Source: CAVVEC01 sp963747105 (GTDB taxonomy: Bacteria > Acidobacteriota > Terriglobia > Terriglobales > Acidobacteriaceae). From it: 64,000 nt of DNA. The position numbers and the translations under genes were made by a program. Location: assembly GCA_963747105.1 (NCBI GenBank), contig CAVVEC010000016.1, positions 1 to 64,000 of the forward strand, in the 5' to 3' direction. Shown in pieces: positions 18,007 to 26,964 of this stretch. The stretch's first letter is position 1, and each line of letters starts with the position of its first letter. A model generated the notes under the pieces. That model was not told where the DNA came from, did not search any database, and saw nothing but the letters and a program-made list of their open reading frames with translations.

Positions 18007-18636
18007 TTACATTGGCTCGTCTCCAGTCGGGGGAATGACCGTCGCCTCGGTCGCCGACGCCCGCAGGTCCATCCAGTCTTCCCAGTCACTCTCGGTCGAG
18101 TGGTCGAACAACATAATTGGGAATCGGTACTCATGCTCGAATAGATCCTCGATGCTGAGTGTCGCTTGTAGTTTCGTGCCGATGCCCGTTGGAGGACACG
18201 CATCCTGGAAGGTACCCAAAAGGAAACCGCTCAGGAAGCCGCCGGCGCTCAGCACTCCGCGATGAAGCGTCCGGTGATTGAGGACCTTGTCGAATGAATA
18301 ATGAACGCTCTCGTGGGAATCTTCGGGGAAACAATAACCTTTCTGCGGGCCATCCTCATGCTGGCTACAAATGTCAAGCCAGTCTATCTGGTCCACAAGC
18401 CAATCAGCTCGAAGGTGAAATTGGCGAATGGTGATTGAAGTACTGGCAACGACGCGGAGGAGAAATGCAATCCCGGTGCCGCCAGACACTGGGAAAATTT
18501 GCGTGGCCGACGGCTCGGTAAAAACGTGCAGCGGGTTCGGCAGATGCTCATAATCAACCGGGCAGCCAACCGTGCGCAGCCGGTGAAGCACTTGCCACTG
18601 CTCCGACTGGAGTGCTCTACTCACCTTCATATTCAA
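18007..18636 (-). CDS. Hypothetical protein, partner of the upstream P-loop-like gene
   Basis: 209 aa, ATG at 18636, beginning MNMKVSRALQSEQWQVLHRL. No signal peptide or membrane segment is clear and I recognise no family. Features: an acidic C-terminus (STESDWEDWMDLRAS) and a glycine-rich hydrophobic patch (RGVLSAGGFLSGFLLG). It starts 51 bases after the stop of the P-loop-like gene on the same strand, with a 3 x 9-bp direct repeat between them, so the two are probably co-transcribed. Confidence 0.5.
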   Translation of the reverse strand: MNMKVSRALQSEQWQVLHRLRTVGCPVDYEHLPNPLHVFTEPSATQIFPVSGGTGIAFLLRVVASTSITIRQFHLRADWLVDQIDWLDICSQHEDGPQKGYCFPEDSHESVHYSFDKVLNHRTLHRGVLSAGGFLSGFLLGTFQDACPPTGIGTKLQATLSIEDLFEHEYRFPIMLFDHSTESDWEDWMDLRASATEATVIPPTGDEPM

Positions 18637-18656
18637 GCCATTTCGTGCAGTTTATT

Positions 18657-18683
18657 GTACTTCCTGTACTTCCTGTACTTCAT
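18657..18683. repeat. Three tandem 9-bp repeats (GTACTTCCT)
   Basis: GTACTTCCT at 18657 and 18666, and GTACTTCAT at 18675, head to tail, in the short gap between two minus-strand genes. They could be binding sites or simple slippage. Confidence 0.7.
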
Positions 18684-18687
18684 GTAC

Positions 18688-19984
18688 CTATACTTTCAGT
18701 GCTTCCTCTTGCGGTACGTCCCGACTCGAACTCTTGAGTTCCTCGCAGTGGAGGCAATCGTCCATCGGGTTCTGTAGGGAAAGGACGTTGTAGGCGGCAG
18801 CGAGGCGATGGATGAGTTTGGGAGTCTCACCAATCAGCTGCAGTTCGTAGCCTGGTCCGCGTCGTTCTGTCCACAGCCCTAGTTTTTTGCGCATGATCCC
18901 GCCTACTGCTTTCGGGGTAAGCTCAAGATTCTCATGCCGCCCGAGAAGGATCCCGTTGGCAAGTTTTGTGACCTCGAGTACCAATGCCCTCGGCTTGTGC
19001 TCGTGACACAGCGCAAGTAGTGCCTCCAAAATCACCGCGCCAAGGCCCTGCGACTGCTCAACCTTGCACTGCTCATCAATTTGTGAAAGAGCATCTACGA
19101 TGCGACCTTGAAGCTCTGGCGATCCCTCGACGGAGGCCCCGAGAATGCGAGCCAAAACACGGGTGTCGGGTGCGAACTCTGGGCGATCAAAGTGCGAGTC
19201 TGCCACAAGCCGGTGCTGACAGAGGCGGTAGCGCATAAGACGAGGTTGAAAGTCTTCTGCTAGTTCCTGCGCTTCGCGCTTGCCGATGCGACGGTACTGG
19301 GCCTTGTCTGGCAGCACTCGGCAACTCAATGCCGATACACCGACGGGTTCTCCGGTACACACGATGATCGGGCACTGCACATTGATACAACGACCGCCAC
19401 GGAGCAGGTTGACATCGGGCTCGGTGGTGGCGGCTAGCAGTCGGGTGAGAGTACGATCGCTTGGCTGCCTAATGATGAGGGTGGGGGCGAGTCCAGGAGG
19501 GAGACTCAGAAGATCTCGAATGGAAGGTTCTGCCACACGCAGAGGATGCCGGCAAAGGCACGATAACAACTCCAGCAGAATGGTCTCGGCGCCCGCCGGC
19601 CCCCCACACATTCAAGCAGGGGGCACTCGGAAGGCAATCAACTACCCAGGTACTCACGATGAAGCTGGTGACCAACAATGCGGCCGCGTCGTCCAAAACC
19701 GAATAACGTTTGATCAACTGCAACACATCCGCGGTCAAACTGTCGGTGGTGCCAAAATCATCGGTCCTAGCCGGCAGACGAAGTACTTCTTCCAGCTTGG
19801 AGTCGAGCGTCGCGGCAGCGTAGGTGCTGCCGTTGCATTCCACAGTCGCCCGGATCTGCTCTTTGCCTTTGTGCCACAACACCAGGAGGTTCTGTCGCAA
19901 ACGATCGATGGCACTGCCGTCGGGAAAAAGCTCTCCCAAGGTTGAGATCTTTTCCGAATGGCTCAGCGCTTCGAGCGGTGACAT
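18688..19984 (-). CDS. P-loop-ATPase/primase-like protein with degenerate Walker A, one frameshift
   Basis: I start at the ATG at 19984 (MSPLEALSHSEKIST), which has an AAGGAG ribosome site. The frame breaks in a run of six G near 19604; with five G the protein reads NVWGPAGAETILLELLSCL and continues to 18688, about 430 aa in total. The layout resembles the ATPase part of phage/plasmid primase-like proteins: a hydrophobic strand (LVTSFIVSTWVVD), a GPxG loop where the P-loop should be but without GK[ST], a strand with TLIIRQPS, then a C-terminal winged-helix-like segment (LTPKAVGGIMRKKLGLWTE...LIHRLAAAYNV). Function unknown. The loss of the Lys suggests it does not hydrolyse ATP in the usual way. 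Confidence 0.55.
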
Positions 19985-20550
19985 ATATTCTCCTTGCCCC
20001 GCAGTGCGGCTAAACGGGCCTAGCCCCCGGCTAGCCGATGAAGAATGCCGGCCGTTAGGTGAGGGGGAATCATCACAAGCATGAGTCACGCCGACCGACA
20101 CTACGAAAAGCAAGCGATGCGGGTCGCGCAATGCATGGCCTCGCTGTTATTAAGGGTGCGGCCATATTGGTTTTTGGGTCGAGATGACTTGGGTAATCGA
20201 TGCGTGACTAAGGTTCACTGCGGTCTCCCTGGGGATCGCCAAAATTGAAATGGCGCGTTCTTCAAAGTGCACGGGTTAGTACGCTCGAAAAGTGCTTGAC
20301 ACCGCCGACATTGTTATCGCGCTGGGAAAAGTCTGGAAGAGGTGGAACCGAAGATGAAACGGTGACCCGACTTCGGCCAGAACCTCGATCATCATTACAA
20401 CTTCAGACTCCCCAGTGACGGGGAGCGCGACACCCAATCAATTTCTCGGTGTTCAATTGCACAGCATTATGGATATGCTCTCGCCAAGAGCATACAATCT
20501 CTTTCCAAATCGCTGATGCCAGTCGCGGGCCGCCTGCTTATTCCTTTGTG
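19985..20550. other. Intergenic region without recognisable genes
   Basis: About 565 bases upstream of the P-loop-like gene and downstream of the PfpI gene, both on the minus strand. The P-loop frame stays open to 20131 but has no coding look. No terminator or convincing promoter was identified. Confidence 0.5.
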
Positions 20551-21285
20551 CTATTCCATCCAACGCGTGCTTTCGTACTCCATATACTTCGCGGTTTGCA
20601 GAGCGACGGCGCGACCGTAGTATTTGTCGACAATGTGCAAAGCGAGATCGATTCCGGACGTCAAGCCGCCGGCAGTATAGACCACGTTGTCGCTTTGGAC
20701 GAAGCGCTGCCCTTTCACCAGTTTAGCTTTAGGAAAGCTTCTTTGAAACTGATCGTAGAATTCGTGATGAGTGGTGGCATTTTTTCCGTCCAGCAATCCC
20801 GCTTTGCCGAGTTGAAAGGCGCCCGTGCAGACGGACATCACCACATCACTCTCCTTGTCCATCCGGCGCAGCCAATCCGCCATGTCCGGAGCGCCACGTT
20901 GCGCGGGAATGACAACAATCTTCGGCGTTGGGGCGTCACCGAAAGTGTAATCGGGAACAACGGTCATGCCGCCCGAGGTATGGATAGGGGTTTTCGATTC
21001 GCCGACGGTGTACAGTTCAAAAGGCATGATCATATTTGCGCCAGAAACGGGCATCACGTCCTGAAAGACCTCCCAGGGGCCGGCGAAGTCAATCATGGTC
21101 GCGCCCTCAGTGAGAACGAAGGCCACCGGAATTTTTCTGCCATCGGTGGGCGGAGTAAGGCTACGCCGTGCCTGGGTGCTCTGCGACGCGACAAACGTGT
21201 TCCTCAGCACGAGTCCGCACAAAGCCACGATCAACGCCATAGTCGATACGACCCAGGGAATTGAAGAACTGTGCAACGCTTTCAT
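20551..21285 (-). CDS. Membrane-anchored/exported DJ-1/PfpI family protein
   Basis: 244 aa. An N-terminal hydrophobic segment (WVVSTMALIVALCGLVL) acts as signal peptide or anchor, unlike cytoplasmic DJ-1 proteins. The GATase1-like core follows: VAFVLTEGATMIDFAGPWEVF, then the nucleophile elbow SVCTGAFQLG with Cys153, and TTHHEFYDQF supplying His, then TAGGLTSGIDLALH. This is the arrangement of the AraC-associated 'transcriptional regulator GlxA-like' and isonitrile-hydratase branch without the HTH. It may deal with reactive aldehydes or nitriles in the periplasm, though no substrate can be read from sequence. It heads the minus-strand cluster with the NTF2-like gene and hydrolase. Confidence 0.85.
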   Translation of the reverse strand: MKALHSSSIPWVVSTMALIVALCGLVLRNTFVASQSTQARRSLTPPTDGRKIPVAFVLTEGATMIDFAGPWEVFQDVMPVSGANMIMPFELYTVGESKTPIHTSGGMTVVPDYTFGDAPTPKIVVIPAQRGAPDMADWLRRMDKESDVVMSVCTGAFQLGKAGLLDGKNATTHHEFYDQFQRSFPKAKLVKGQRFVQSDNVVYTAGGLTSGIDLALHIVDKYYGRAVALQTAKYMEYESTRWME

Positions 21286-21343
21286 GACCCCTCCAGACGC
21301 TTCGTGGAATCGCGATTAGCACGACATAACTATGTCCGGACCT

Positions 21344-21825
21344 TTACTCTTCCGTGTTGACCATGACCCGCAGGGACTTCCATTTCCCTCCTTGTTTCCT
21401 CCCGATTTCCATCACCCTCCCCCTTGCGGTCATGGCATCGCCCCCGGCCTTAGGTTTCATGGGCATGGTGAACGTGGCGCGGGTCGAACCCCATGTCGCC
21501 GAAAATCTTCACCTCATCGACGTGCACGCCAATTCTGGCTTTATACGTGCGAAAAAGGGCTTGCCTTCTCTGCTCCGCCGCTTTATTCCCCAGCTCGGAG
21601 AGCTTACCTTGAGCCATATAAATGACGTCCGGACCGTAGAAGTGGGAAATGCGCTTGGCATCTGCGCCCCAAAGCGGCGGAGTATTCCTTTGCGATCTGG
21701 ACGATTGCTGCCACATCGGGATTAGTCAGATCGACATCCGGGGTGGACGACTGAGGCGATGCGTCCGCTAAGTTGACCGCAAGTGTCAACAATATGAATG
21801 TTGTCAACACCGGTTTGTTTGGCAT
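21344..21825 (-). CDS. Secreted NTF2/SnoaL-like (DUF4440-type) protein, two indels
   Basis: The first frame gives a signal peptide (MPNKPVLTTFILLTLAVNLAD) and NPDVAAIVQIAKEYSAALG. It then shifts in a GGGG run near 21669 into ADAKRISHFYGPDVIYMAQG and VHVDEVKIFGDMGFD. It shifts again in a CCC run near 21484 into RATFTMPMKP, KAGGDAMTARGRVMEIGRK and GKWKSLRVMVNTEE, ending with TAA at 21344-21346. Removing one G and one C gives a single exported protein of about 160 aa with the NTF2/SnoaL cone-fold pattern. Ligand or reaction unknown. It overlaps the hydrolase gene by about 20 bases. Confidence 0.7.
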
Positions 21826-22790
21826 GGATATCCTCGAAAATTCGTTTGTCCAAGAGACGATGAAGAGCTCCTGCTCGCGGACGAATTTAGAAACTCTCGA
21901 ATGGCCTTCATGGTCGCGTCGGTTTCTTCCGCGAAGGAAAAGTGTCCGCTGTGTTCAAAGACCAGGAGCCTGGCTCCGGGAGCCGCATCTCTTAACTGCT
22001 CCGCCTGCCGGGGCGTCACCACCATGTCAGCTCGGCCGTTCAGAATCAGAATCGGCAGGCGGGTTGATTTGAGTCCCACATGCCAATCGAAATTGGCAGC
22101 TTCCCCGCTCAACTTGAAATCCATGTCTTTTCCCATAAGCGCAATGGAGATTTCGGGATTAAGCGTGCTATCACTTGGAGGCACGAGCTTGCTGGCATTT
22201 TCCCGCTGGTAGAAATAAGCAAGCGCGAAAAGGTCGGGCTCGGCCTGCATGAATTCCCTGGAGGTTGACGTCAGGCCTTGTGCATGGAGTTCTTCCATTT
22301 TCCTCCAGTTGTCGGGGAAGAGATCCGCCATCAAGCGAAGCGCCCGATCATTCGTTTCCTGGTAGGACTTGCCGCTTATCAGGCAGTCCGACAGCACCAG
22401 GCGTTTAACGGAGCCTGCATACTTTGCGGCATATCCCTGCGCAACCACGCCTCCCCAAGAATGGCCGAACACATTCCATTGATCGATGCCAAGGCTTCTT
22501 CGCAGTTGCTCAACCTCATCGATCTCCTGCTTCAGGGAATAGTCCGCCGAACTCTTCGCGTGCTCCGATTTGCCGGTACCGAATGGGTCGTAATAGATGA
22601 TGCGGTATTGATCGCTCAGCACTGAAAAGAAGGGGTGAAAGTAGTCATGAGAGCTGCCTGGACCTCCCGGTATCAGGAGCAGCGGTTCTCCCTGGCCTTC
22701 GCTCTCGTACCAAATCTGATGGCCACCGACGGTTACGTAATCCCCCGCGGGGTGCGAAATGACTGGCCCAGCCTTGCTCATCTGATCCAT
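21804..22790 (-). CDS. Alpha/beta hydrolase, proline-iminopeptidase-like, probably exported
   Basis: 328 aa from the ATG at 22790. It has the oxyanion segment LLLIPGGPGSSHDYF, YYDPFGTGKS, the nucleophile elbow VFGHSWGG (Ser111), an acid in LNGRADMVV and the His in FEHSGHFSF, giving a complete triad of the peptidase S33 group. Directly upstream, in frame, lies a signal-peptide-like stretch LKLALGLTFACLSLPCVQA without any ATG/GTG/TTG start; the true start may have been lost to an indel, so export is likely. The Ser-rich tail (NSSASRSSSSS) could also come from a frameshift. It is likely an aminopeptidase or esterase. Confidence 0.82.
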   Translation of the reverse strand: MDQMSKAGPVISHPAGDYVTVGGHQIWYESEGQGEPLLLIPGGPGSSHDYFHPFFSVLSDQYRIIYYDPFGTGKSEHAKSSADYSLKQEIDEVEQLRRSLGIDQWNVFGHSWGGVVAQGYAAKYAGSVKRLVLSDCLISGKSYQETNDRALRLMADLFPDNWRKMEELHAQGLTSTSREFMQAEPDLFALAYFYQRENASKLVPPSDSTLNPEISIALMGKDMDFKLSGEAANFDWHVGLKSTRLPILILNGRADMVVTPRQAEQLRDAAPGARLLVFEHSGHFSFAEETDATMKAIREFLNSSASRSSSSSLGQTNFRGYPCQTNRC

Positions 22791-23082
22791 CTGTGCTTGT
22801 ACGCAGGGCAGACTCAGACACGCGAAGGTCAGGCCCAGGGCAAGTTTTAGGTGGCTCGTGAGGTCTACTGTCGATTCCTGGCTCCAGCAAATCCCGGTGG
22901 TTTCGAAGCAGCGCCGCTATCATGCATCCGGTCACGCGGACAACGATAGAGTCCGGCGCGGGGAACGTATAGAACGGATTGAACATCAGCGGAGAGAAAT
23001 TGCCCTCAGAAATGAGGGGGGCGGTCGGGAAGTTCCCCATTCGTGAGTTTGGGCGAAACTTCGGCCAGAACCGGATTCGCTC

Positions 23083-23982
23083 TCAAGAACCAATTTTGGT
23101 TGGGACGCAGCGGGATGGCGCGGGAGCGAAAGCTCCCCGAAATGCGCCCGGGGTCATCTCGGTGTATTTCTTGAAGACTCGAGTGAGATGGTTTTGATCC
23201 GCAAAACCTGCGGCGGCGGCGATATCGGCAATTCCCTCATCCCGAAGCGCTAGCCTTTCGGCCGCAAACCTAACCCGAAGACGTTGTACGTACTCTCCCG
23301 GCGTCTGGCGGCAGATGCGCCGAAACGCTCGCGACAGATGAACCGGGTGGATACCACACTCCGCGGCCACTTCGGAGATTCTAAGATCGCGTCTGAACTC
23401 CGCATGGAGTAGCTCCACGGCTCGCGTCCACCACTGGGGATTCGTGTTACTTTCCGGCGTTCCCATGCCTGCAGCCGTCGCGAGCAGTTCCCAGACCAGG
23501 GCATCAATGGTCAGGGAACACGCCATGGCCCCAGCGCCGTATTCGCGATAGAGCCGGATCCCGAGGCAGGTCAGTTCTCCTCCCGTTAGATCTTGTACCG
23601 TATCTGGCTCGGGTCGTATATCGAGAAACCGATCGATCCATTCCCGGCCAATCTCAACCGTGAAAACACGGACGCCGCAGGGAGCGATGCGTCCGTCGTG
23701 TTCGGTGCCCGCCCGGGTCAAGGCGGAACTGAAGGGCCGGAAATAGATTCTTCCCCGACGGTACGACTCGTCATATCCGCCACTGATGACCAGACTGTAA
23801 TAGGACACTTCGTGGGCGTGGCCGGGGACCTTCCGCTCGCTGGAGTGAATTACTTCTCCAAACGTAAGCCCACGCTCACGAAATTGCCGGGCGATGGCAC
23901 CATAGAACTGTCTTCCATTGGGCAGAGGGGCATCGCCTAGCATGGCGGGGAGATCAATCGTCGAAATTGCGGAGTTCGACAT
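23083..23982 (-). CDS. AraC-family transcriptional regulator
   Basis: 299 aa. The N-terminal half resembles a cupin-like sensing domain (HSSERKVPGHAHEVSYYSLVISG). The C-terminal 100 residues contain the double helix-turn-helix of the AraC family: LRISEVAAECGIHPVHLSRAF followed by IADIAAAAGFADQNHLTRVFKK and the conserved YTEMTPGAFR. It probably controls the adjacent minus-strand hydrolase/NTF2-like/PfpI genes or itself. The inducer is unknown. It ends about 290 bases upstream of the hydrolase start. Confidence 0.9.
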   Translation of the reverse strand: MSNSAISTIDLPAMLGDAPLPNGRQFYGAIARQFRERGLTFGEVIHSSERKVPGHAHEVSYYSLVISGGYDESYRRGRIYFRPFSSALTRAGTEHDGRIAPCGVRVFTVEIGREWIDRFLDIRPEPDTVQDLTGGELTCLGIRLYREYGAGAMACSLTIDALVWELLATAAGMGTPESNTNPQWWTRAVELLHAEFRRDLRISEVAAECGIHPVHLSRAFRRICRQTPGEYVQRLRVRFAAERLALRDEGIADIAAAAGFADQNHLTRVFKKYTEMTPGAFRGAFAPAPSRCVPTKIGS

Positions 23983-24451
23983 CTTCTATGGGGCTCGGCA
24001 AGACCTGGGCTACGGGAACAGTCCGCCCGATGTCACCCGGCTAGATCTCACCGCTCCATCGATAGACGACAAAACTCCAAGAAAGTCACTCAGCTGAGGT
24101 CAACCCCTTCCTTGAAACAGTTTGCGGTGTCTAACCGTGTGGTTCGCCGTCTGCTCAAGCCCTCCCGCTTTTCTGGGCAGCGAAGAAACGGTAGCGTCTC
24201 GTGTTCTCAGCTCTGGATGGAATTCTTGCGCACCACAGGTACATACTCATCGTAGTGATACGCCCCGGAATTCTGCAGTAAAGTCTCCGCCAGTTCAACA
24301 CACGCCGCAGCACCGCGGGTCGCAGGGAACATTTGGTCAGTAAATGAAGAGTGCGTCGAAATTCATGAGCCAAATTGATATCATCCATGCGGCGCCCCGG
24401 GGTAGGTGCGCCCGCTAAGTCCTGGCGTTGACGAACTGGGAGGAAGACGGC
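23983..24451. other. Divergent intergenic region between AraC regulator and rhomboid gene
   Basis: About 470 bases without a convincing gene. A perfect 10-bp palindrome CTCAGCTGAG lies at 24089-24098. Promoters for both directions are expected here, but no consensus pair is clear. Confidence 0.5.
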
Positions 24452-25102
24452 ATGGGAGGCATGGTTCCGTTAGGCGACGCGTCGCGACGCCCGGCACGCG
24501 TCCCCTTGGTTACTGCCCTCATCATCGTCGTGAATGCCTTCGTTTTTGTGCTTGAGCTGATGCGTGGCGAAACATTCGTGATGCAGTGGTCAGCGGTGCC
24601 GGCGCAAATTGTTTCCGGCCATCACTGGATCACGATTCTGACCGCTATGTTCATGCACGGCAGCTGGTCGCACATCATCGGCAACATGATTTTCTTATGG
24701 GCCTTTGCCCCCGAAATCGAAGATGCGATGGGCCGGGGCCGATATCTTGTCTTCTACCTGGTTGGCGGGCTCGTGGCCATGCTTGCCCAGGTTCTGGCCG
24801 ACCCACATTCCACGGTACCCAACCTCGGCGCGAGCGGAGCAATCGCCGCGGTTATGGGCGCGTTCCTGGTCACCTATCCTCGTGATCAAATTCGCACGCT
24901 TCTGTTTATATTCGTGTTCGCGCGAATTAGGTTCATCCCGGCGGCCCTCTTAATTGGTTTTTGGTTTCTCACTCAGCTCTTCCACGCAGGCGCTGTGGCG
25001 CACGTGCAGACCGGCGGCGTGGCATACTTGGCGCATGTTGGCGGCTTTATCTTCGGAGCTGCGACTGCGCGTTTGTTCGAGGATTCGCGTCGAATCGCGT
25101 GA
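24452..25102 (+). CDS. Rhomboid-family intramembrane serine protease
   Basis: 216 aa from the ATG at 24452, chosen over the TTG at 24428 because of a GGAGGAAG ribosome site six bases upstream. Six membrane segments are evident. The catalytic Ser is in NLGASGA (Ser129) and the catalytic His in YLAHVGGFIFG (His195). The HGSWSHIIGNM motif in TM2 (His69, His74, Asn78) builds the oxyanion region. Length and motifs are those of the short bacterial rhomboid class. It cleaves membrane proteins within the bilayer; its substrate here is unknown. It ends about 110 bases before the S1-domain gene. Confidence 0.93.
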   Translation: MGGMVPLGDASRRPARVPLVTALIIVVNAFVFVLELMRGETFVMQWSAVPAQIVSGHHWITILTAMFMHGSWSHIIGNMIFLWAFAPEIEDAMGRGRYLVFYLVGGLVAMLAQVLADPHSTVPNLGASGAIAAVMGAFLVTYPRDQIRTLLFIFVFARIRFIPAALLIGFWFLTQLFHAGAVAHVQTGGVAYLAHVGGFIFGAATARLFEDSRRIA

Positions 25103-25212
25103 GCGCTGAGAAGACGACGATCGTTGGCACGGGACCCTGCGCTGACGTCAGCTCGGCGGATGGCCCGGTGTTATCCTACTTGGGAAGACGCTACACTGAG
25201 GCTTTGCCCTTC

Positions 25213-26898
25213 ATGTCTACTCCAGGTAGTCCAGAATCCCGACCTCTCGATGAAGCTGACGAGTCGTTCAAAGACATTCTCTCCCAGTTCGAGCAGAGTA
25301 AGCCGCACAAGCCTGAGGAAGCTGGAAAAGGCCGGGAAGGCACGGTGATTGCCGTCACCGTCGATTCGGTCCTCGTCGACATTGGTTTCAAGACCGAGGG
25401 GATCCTGCCGCTGGCAGTGTTCCAAACTCCCGGCGAAACAGTGAAGGCCGGCGACAAGCTGGTGGTCTCGATTAAGGGTCGTGATCCAGAGGGCTACTAC
25501 GAACTCACCCGGGGCAAGAGCGAGCGGCCAAAGGACTGGGCGTCACTGGAGAAGGCGTTTGCGGAGAAGACGACGATCGTGGGCACGGTGACGGCGGTCG
25601 TCAAGGGCGGCTTGAGCGTGGACGTAGGCGTGCGGGCGTTCATGCCAGCCTCGCGGAGCGGAGCGCGGGACGCAGCCGAGATGGAGAAGTTGGTGGAACA
25701 GGAGGTCCGCTGCCGGATTACCAAACTCGATTTGGCAGAGGAAGACGTGGTCGTGGATCGCCGCATCGTTACCGAAGAGGAAGAGCGCGCGGTGAAAGAG
25801 CGCCGGTACTCCGAGGTCAAGGAAGGGGCAACGGTGCGCGGCATGGTTCGCAGCCTGACCGATTACGGTGCTTTCGTCGATATTGGCGGTGTGGACGCGC
25901 TGCTGCATGTCAGTGACATCTCGAGAAGCCGCGTCAGCAAGCCGGCGGACGTGCTCTCGGCGGGGCAAGAGGTCGAAGTCAAGATTCTAAAGATTGATGC
26001 CGAAAAGCGGCGCATCTCTGTAGGCATGAAGCAGCTTGAGCCGGATCCATGGGATTCGGCGGCGGCAAAATACAAGCCGGGCGAACGTGCTCGTGGCACG
26101 GTGACGCGCGTACTCGATTTCGGCGCGTTTGTAGAACTCGAGCCCGGGATTGAGGGGTTGATCCACATCTCGGAGATGTCGTGGGTAAAGAAGGTGAAGA
26201 CGCCCAGCGACGTGGTTAAGCCGGGCGAGAATGTGGAAGCCGTGATTCTGGGCGTGAGTGCGGGAGAGCGCCGTCTCTCTTTGGGCCTGAAGCAGGCGCT
26301 GGGCGATCCATGGGCCGACGCGGCACAGAAGTTTGCGGTGGGATCGGCGATCGAGGGCCCGGTCACCAGCCTGACCAAGTTCGGCGCCTTCGTGCAGCTT
26401 TCCGAAGGCATCGAGGGCATGATTCACATCAGCGACATGAACGCCGAAAAGCGCATCAATCACCCCCAGGACATGCTGAAGGTCGGACAACTGGTGAAGG
26501 CGCAAGTGCTCGAAGTCGACACCGGGAAGCGGCGACTGAAACTGGGGATAAAGCAACTGGTTCCGACCAGCATCGAGGAGTACATCGCAGAACGCCAGGA
26601 AGGCAATGTGGTCTCGGGTCGCGTGATGGAAATCTCAGGCGAACAAGCACGCGTGGAACTGGGTGAGGGCATCCAGGGCACGTGCCGAATCGCGGCAGAG
26701 CGACCAACGAAGGAAAAGACGCTGCTCGAATCAAAATCAGACTTATCATCGCTGACTTCCATGCTGCAGGCCCGCTGGAAAGGCGGCAACGCCGGGGGGC
26801 CATCCAAGCCGGAAGCCGTCCGCGCTGGGCAGATTCGCAGCTTTCGGATCACGAAGCTGGATGCGGGTGCGAGAAGGATCGAATTGGAATTGACTTAA
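25213..26898 (+). CDS. Ribosomal protein S1-like protein with six S1 RNA-binding domains
   Basis: 562 aa from the ATG at 25213 (MSTPGSPESRPLDEADESF); the frame is open further upstream to 24961 but that part overlaps the rhomboid gene. Six OB-fold S1 units follow one another: EGTVIAVTVDSVLVDIG, IVGTVTAVVKGGLSVDVG, VRGMVRSLTDYGAFVDIGG, ARGTVTRVLDFGAFVELEPG, IEGPVTSLTKFGAFVQLSEG and a diverged VSGRVMEISGEQARVELGEG. Units 3-5 have the canonical LxHISxM ending. Size and domain number match bacterial ribosomal protein S1, which helps mRNA bind the 30S subunit. It may be that protein or a paralogue. It precedes the Ser/Thr kinase gene. Confidence 0.88.
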   Translation: MSTPGSPESRPLDEADESFKDILSQFEQSKPHKPEEAGKGREGTVIAVTVDSVLVDIGFKTEGILPLAVFQTPGETVKAGDKLVVSIKGRDPEGYYELTRGKSERPKDWASLEKAFAEKTTIVGTVTAVVKGGLSVDVGVRAFMPASRSGARDAAEMEKLVEQEVRCRITKLDLAEEDVVVDRRIVTEEEERAVKERRYSEVKEGATVRGMVRSLTDYGAFVDIGGVDALLHVSDISRSRVSKPADVLSAGQEVEVKILKIDAEKRRISVGMKQLEPDPWDSAAAKYKPGERARGTVTRVLDFGAFVELEPGIEGLIHISEMSWVKKVKTPSDVVKPGENVEAVILGVSAGERRLSLGLKQALGDPWADAAQKFAVGSAIEGPVTSLTKFGAFVQLSEGIEGMIHISDMNAEKRINHPQDMLKVGQLVKAQVLEVDTGKRRLKLGIKQLVPTSIEEYIAERQEGNVVSGRVMEISGEQARVELGEGIQGTCRIAAERPTKEKTLLESKSDLSSLTSMLQARWKGGNAGGPSKPEAVRAGQIRSFRITKLDAGARRIELELT

Positions 26899-26910
26899 GG
26901 AGCCCCGATT

Positions 26911-26956
26911 GACTTGCCCGATTAGCCTGCCTAAGATGCTCTTCTTAGGTCAAGTC
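26911..26956 (+). promoter_or_regulatory. Nested inverted repeat upstream of the Ser/Thr kinase start
   Basis: Outer arms GACTTG (26911-26916) and CAAGTC (26951-26956) enclose a perfect 7-bp stem CCTAAGA/TCTTAGG (26930-26936, 26943-26949). It lies between the S1 stop and the kinase TTG at 26965, followed by a pyrimidine-rich run. It could end the S1 transcript or mask the kinase start. Confidence 0.5.
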
Positions 26957-26964
26957 ACTTTCCT

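Noticed and set aside
20295..20325. TTGACA as a -35 box
   Set aside because: The sequence 17 bases downstream is GC-rich and does not resemble a -10 box.
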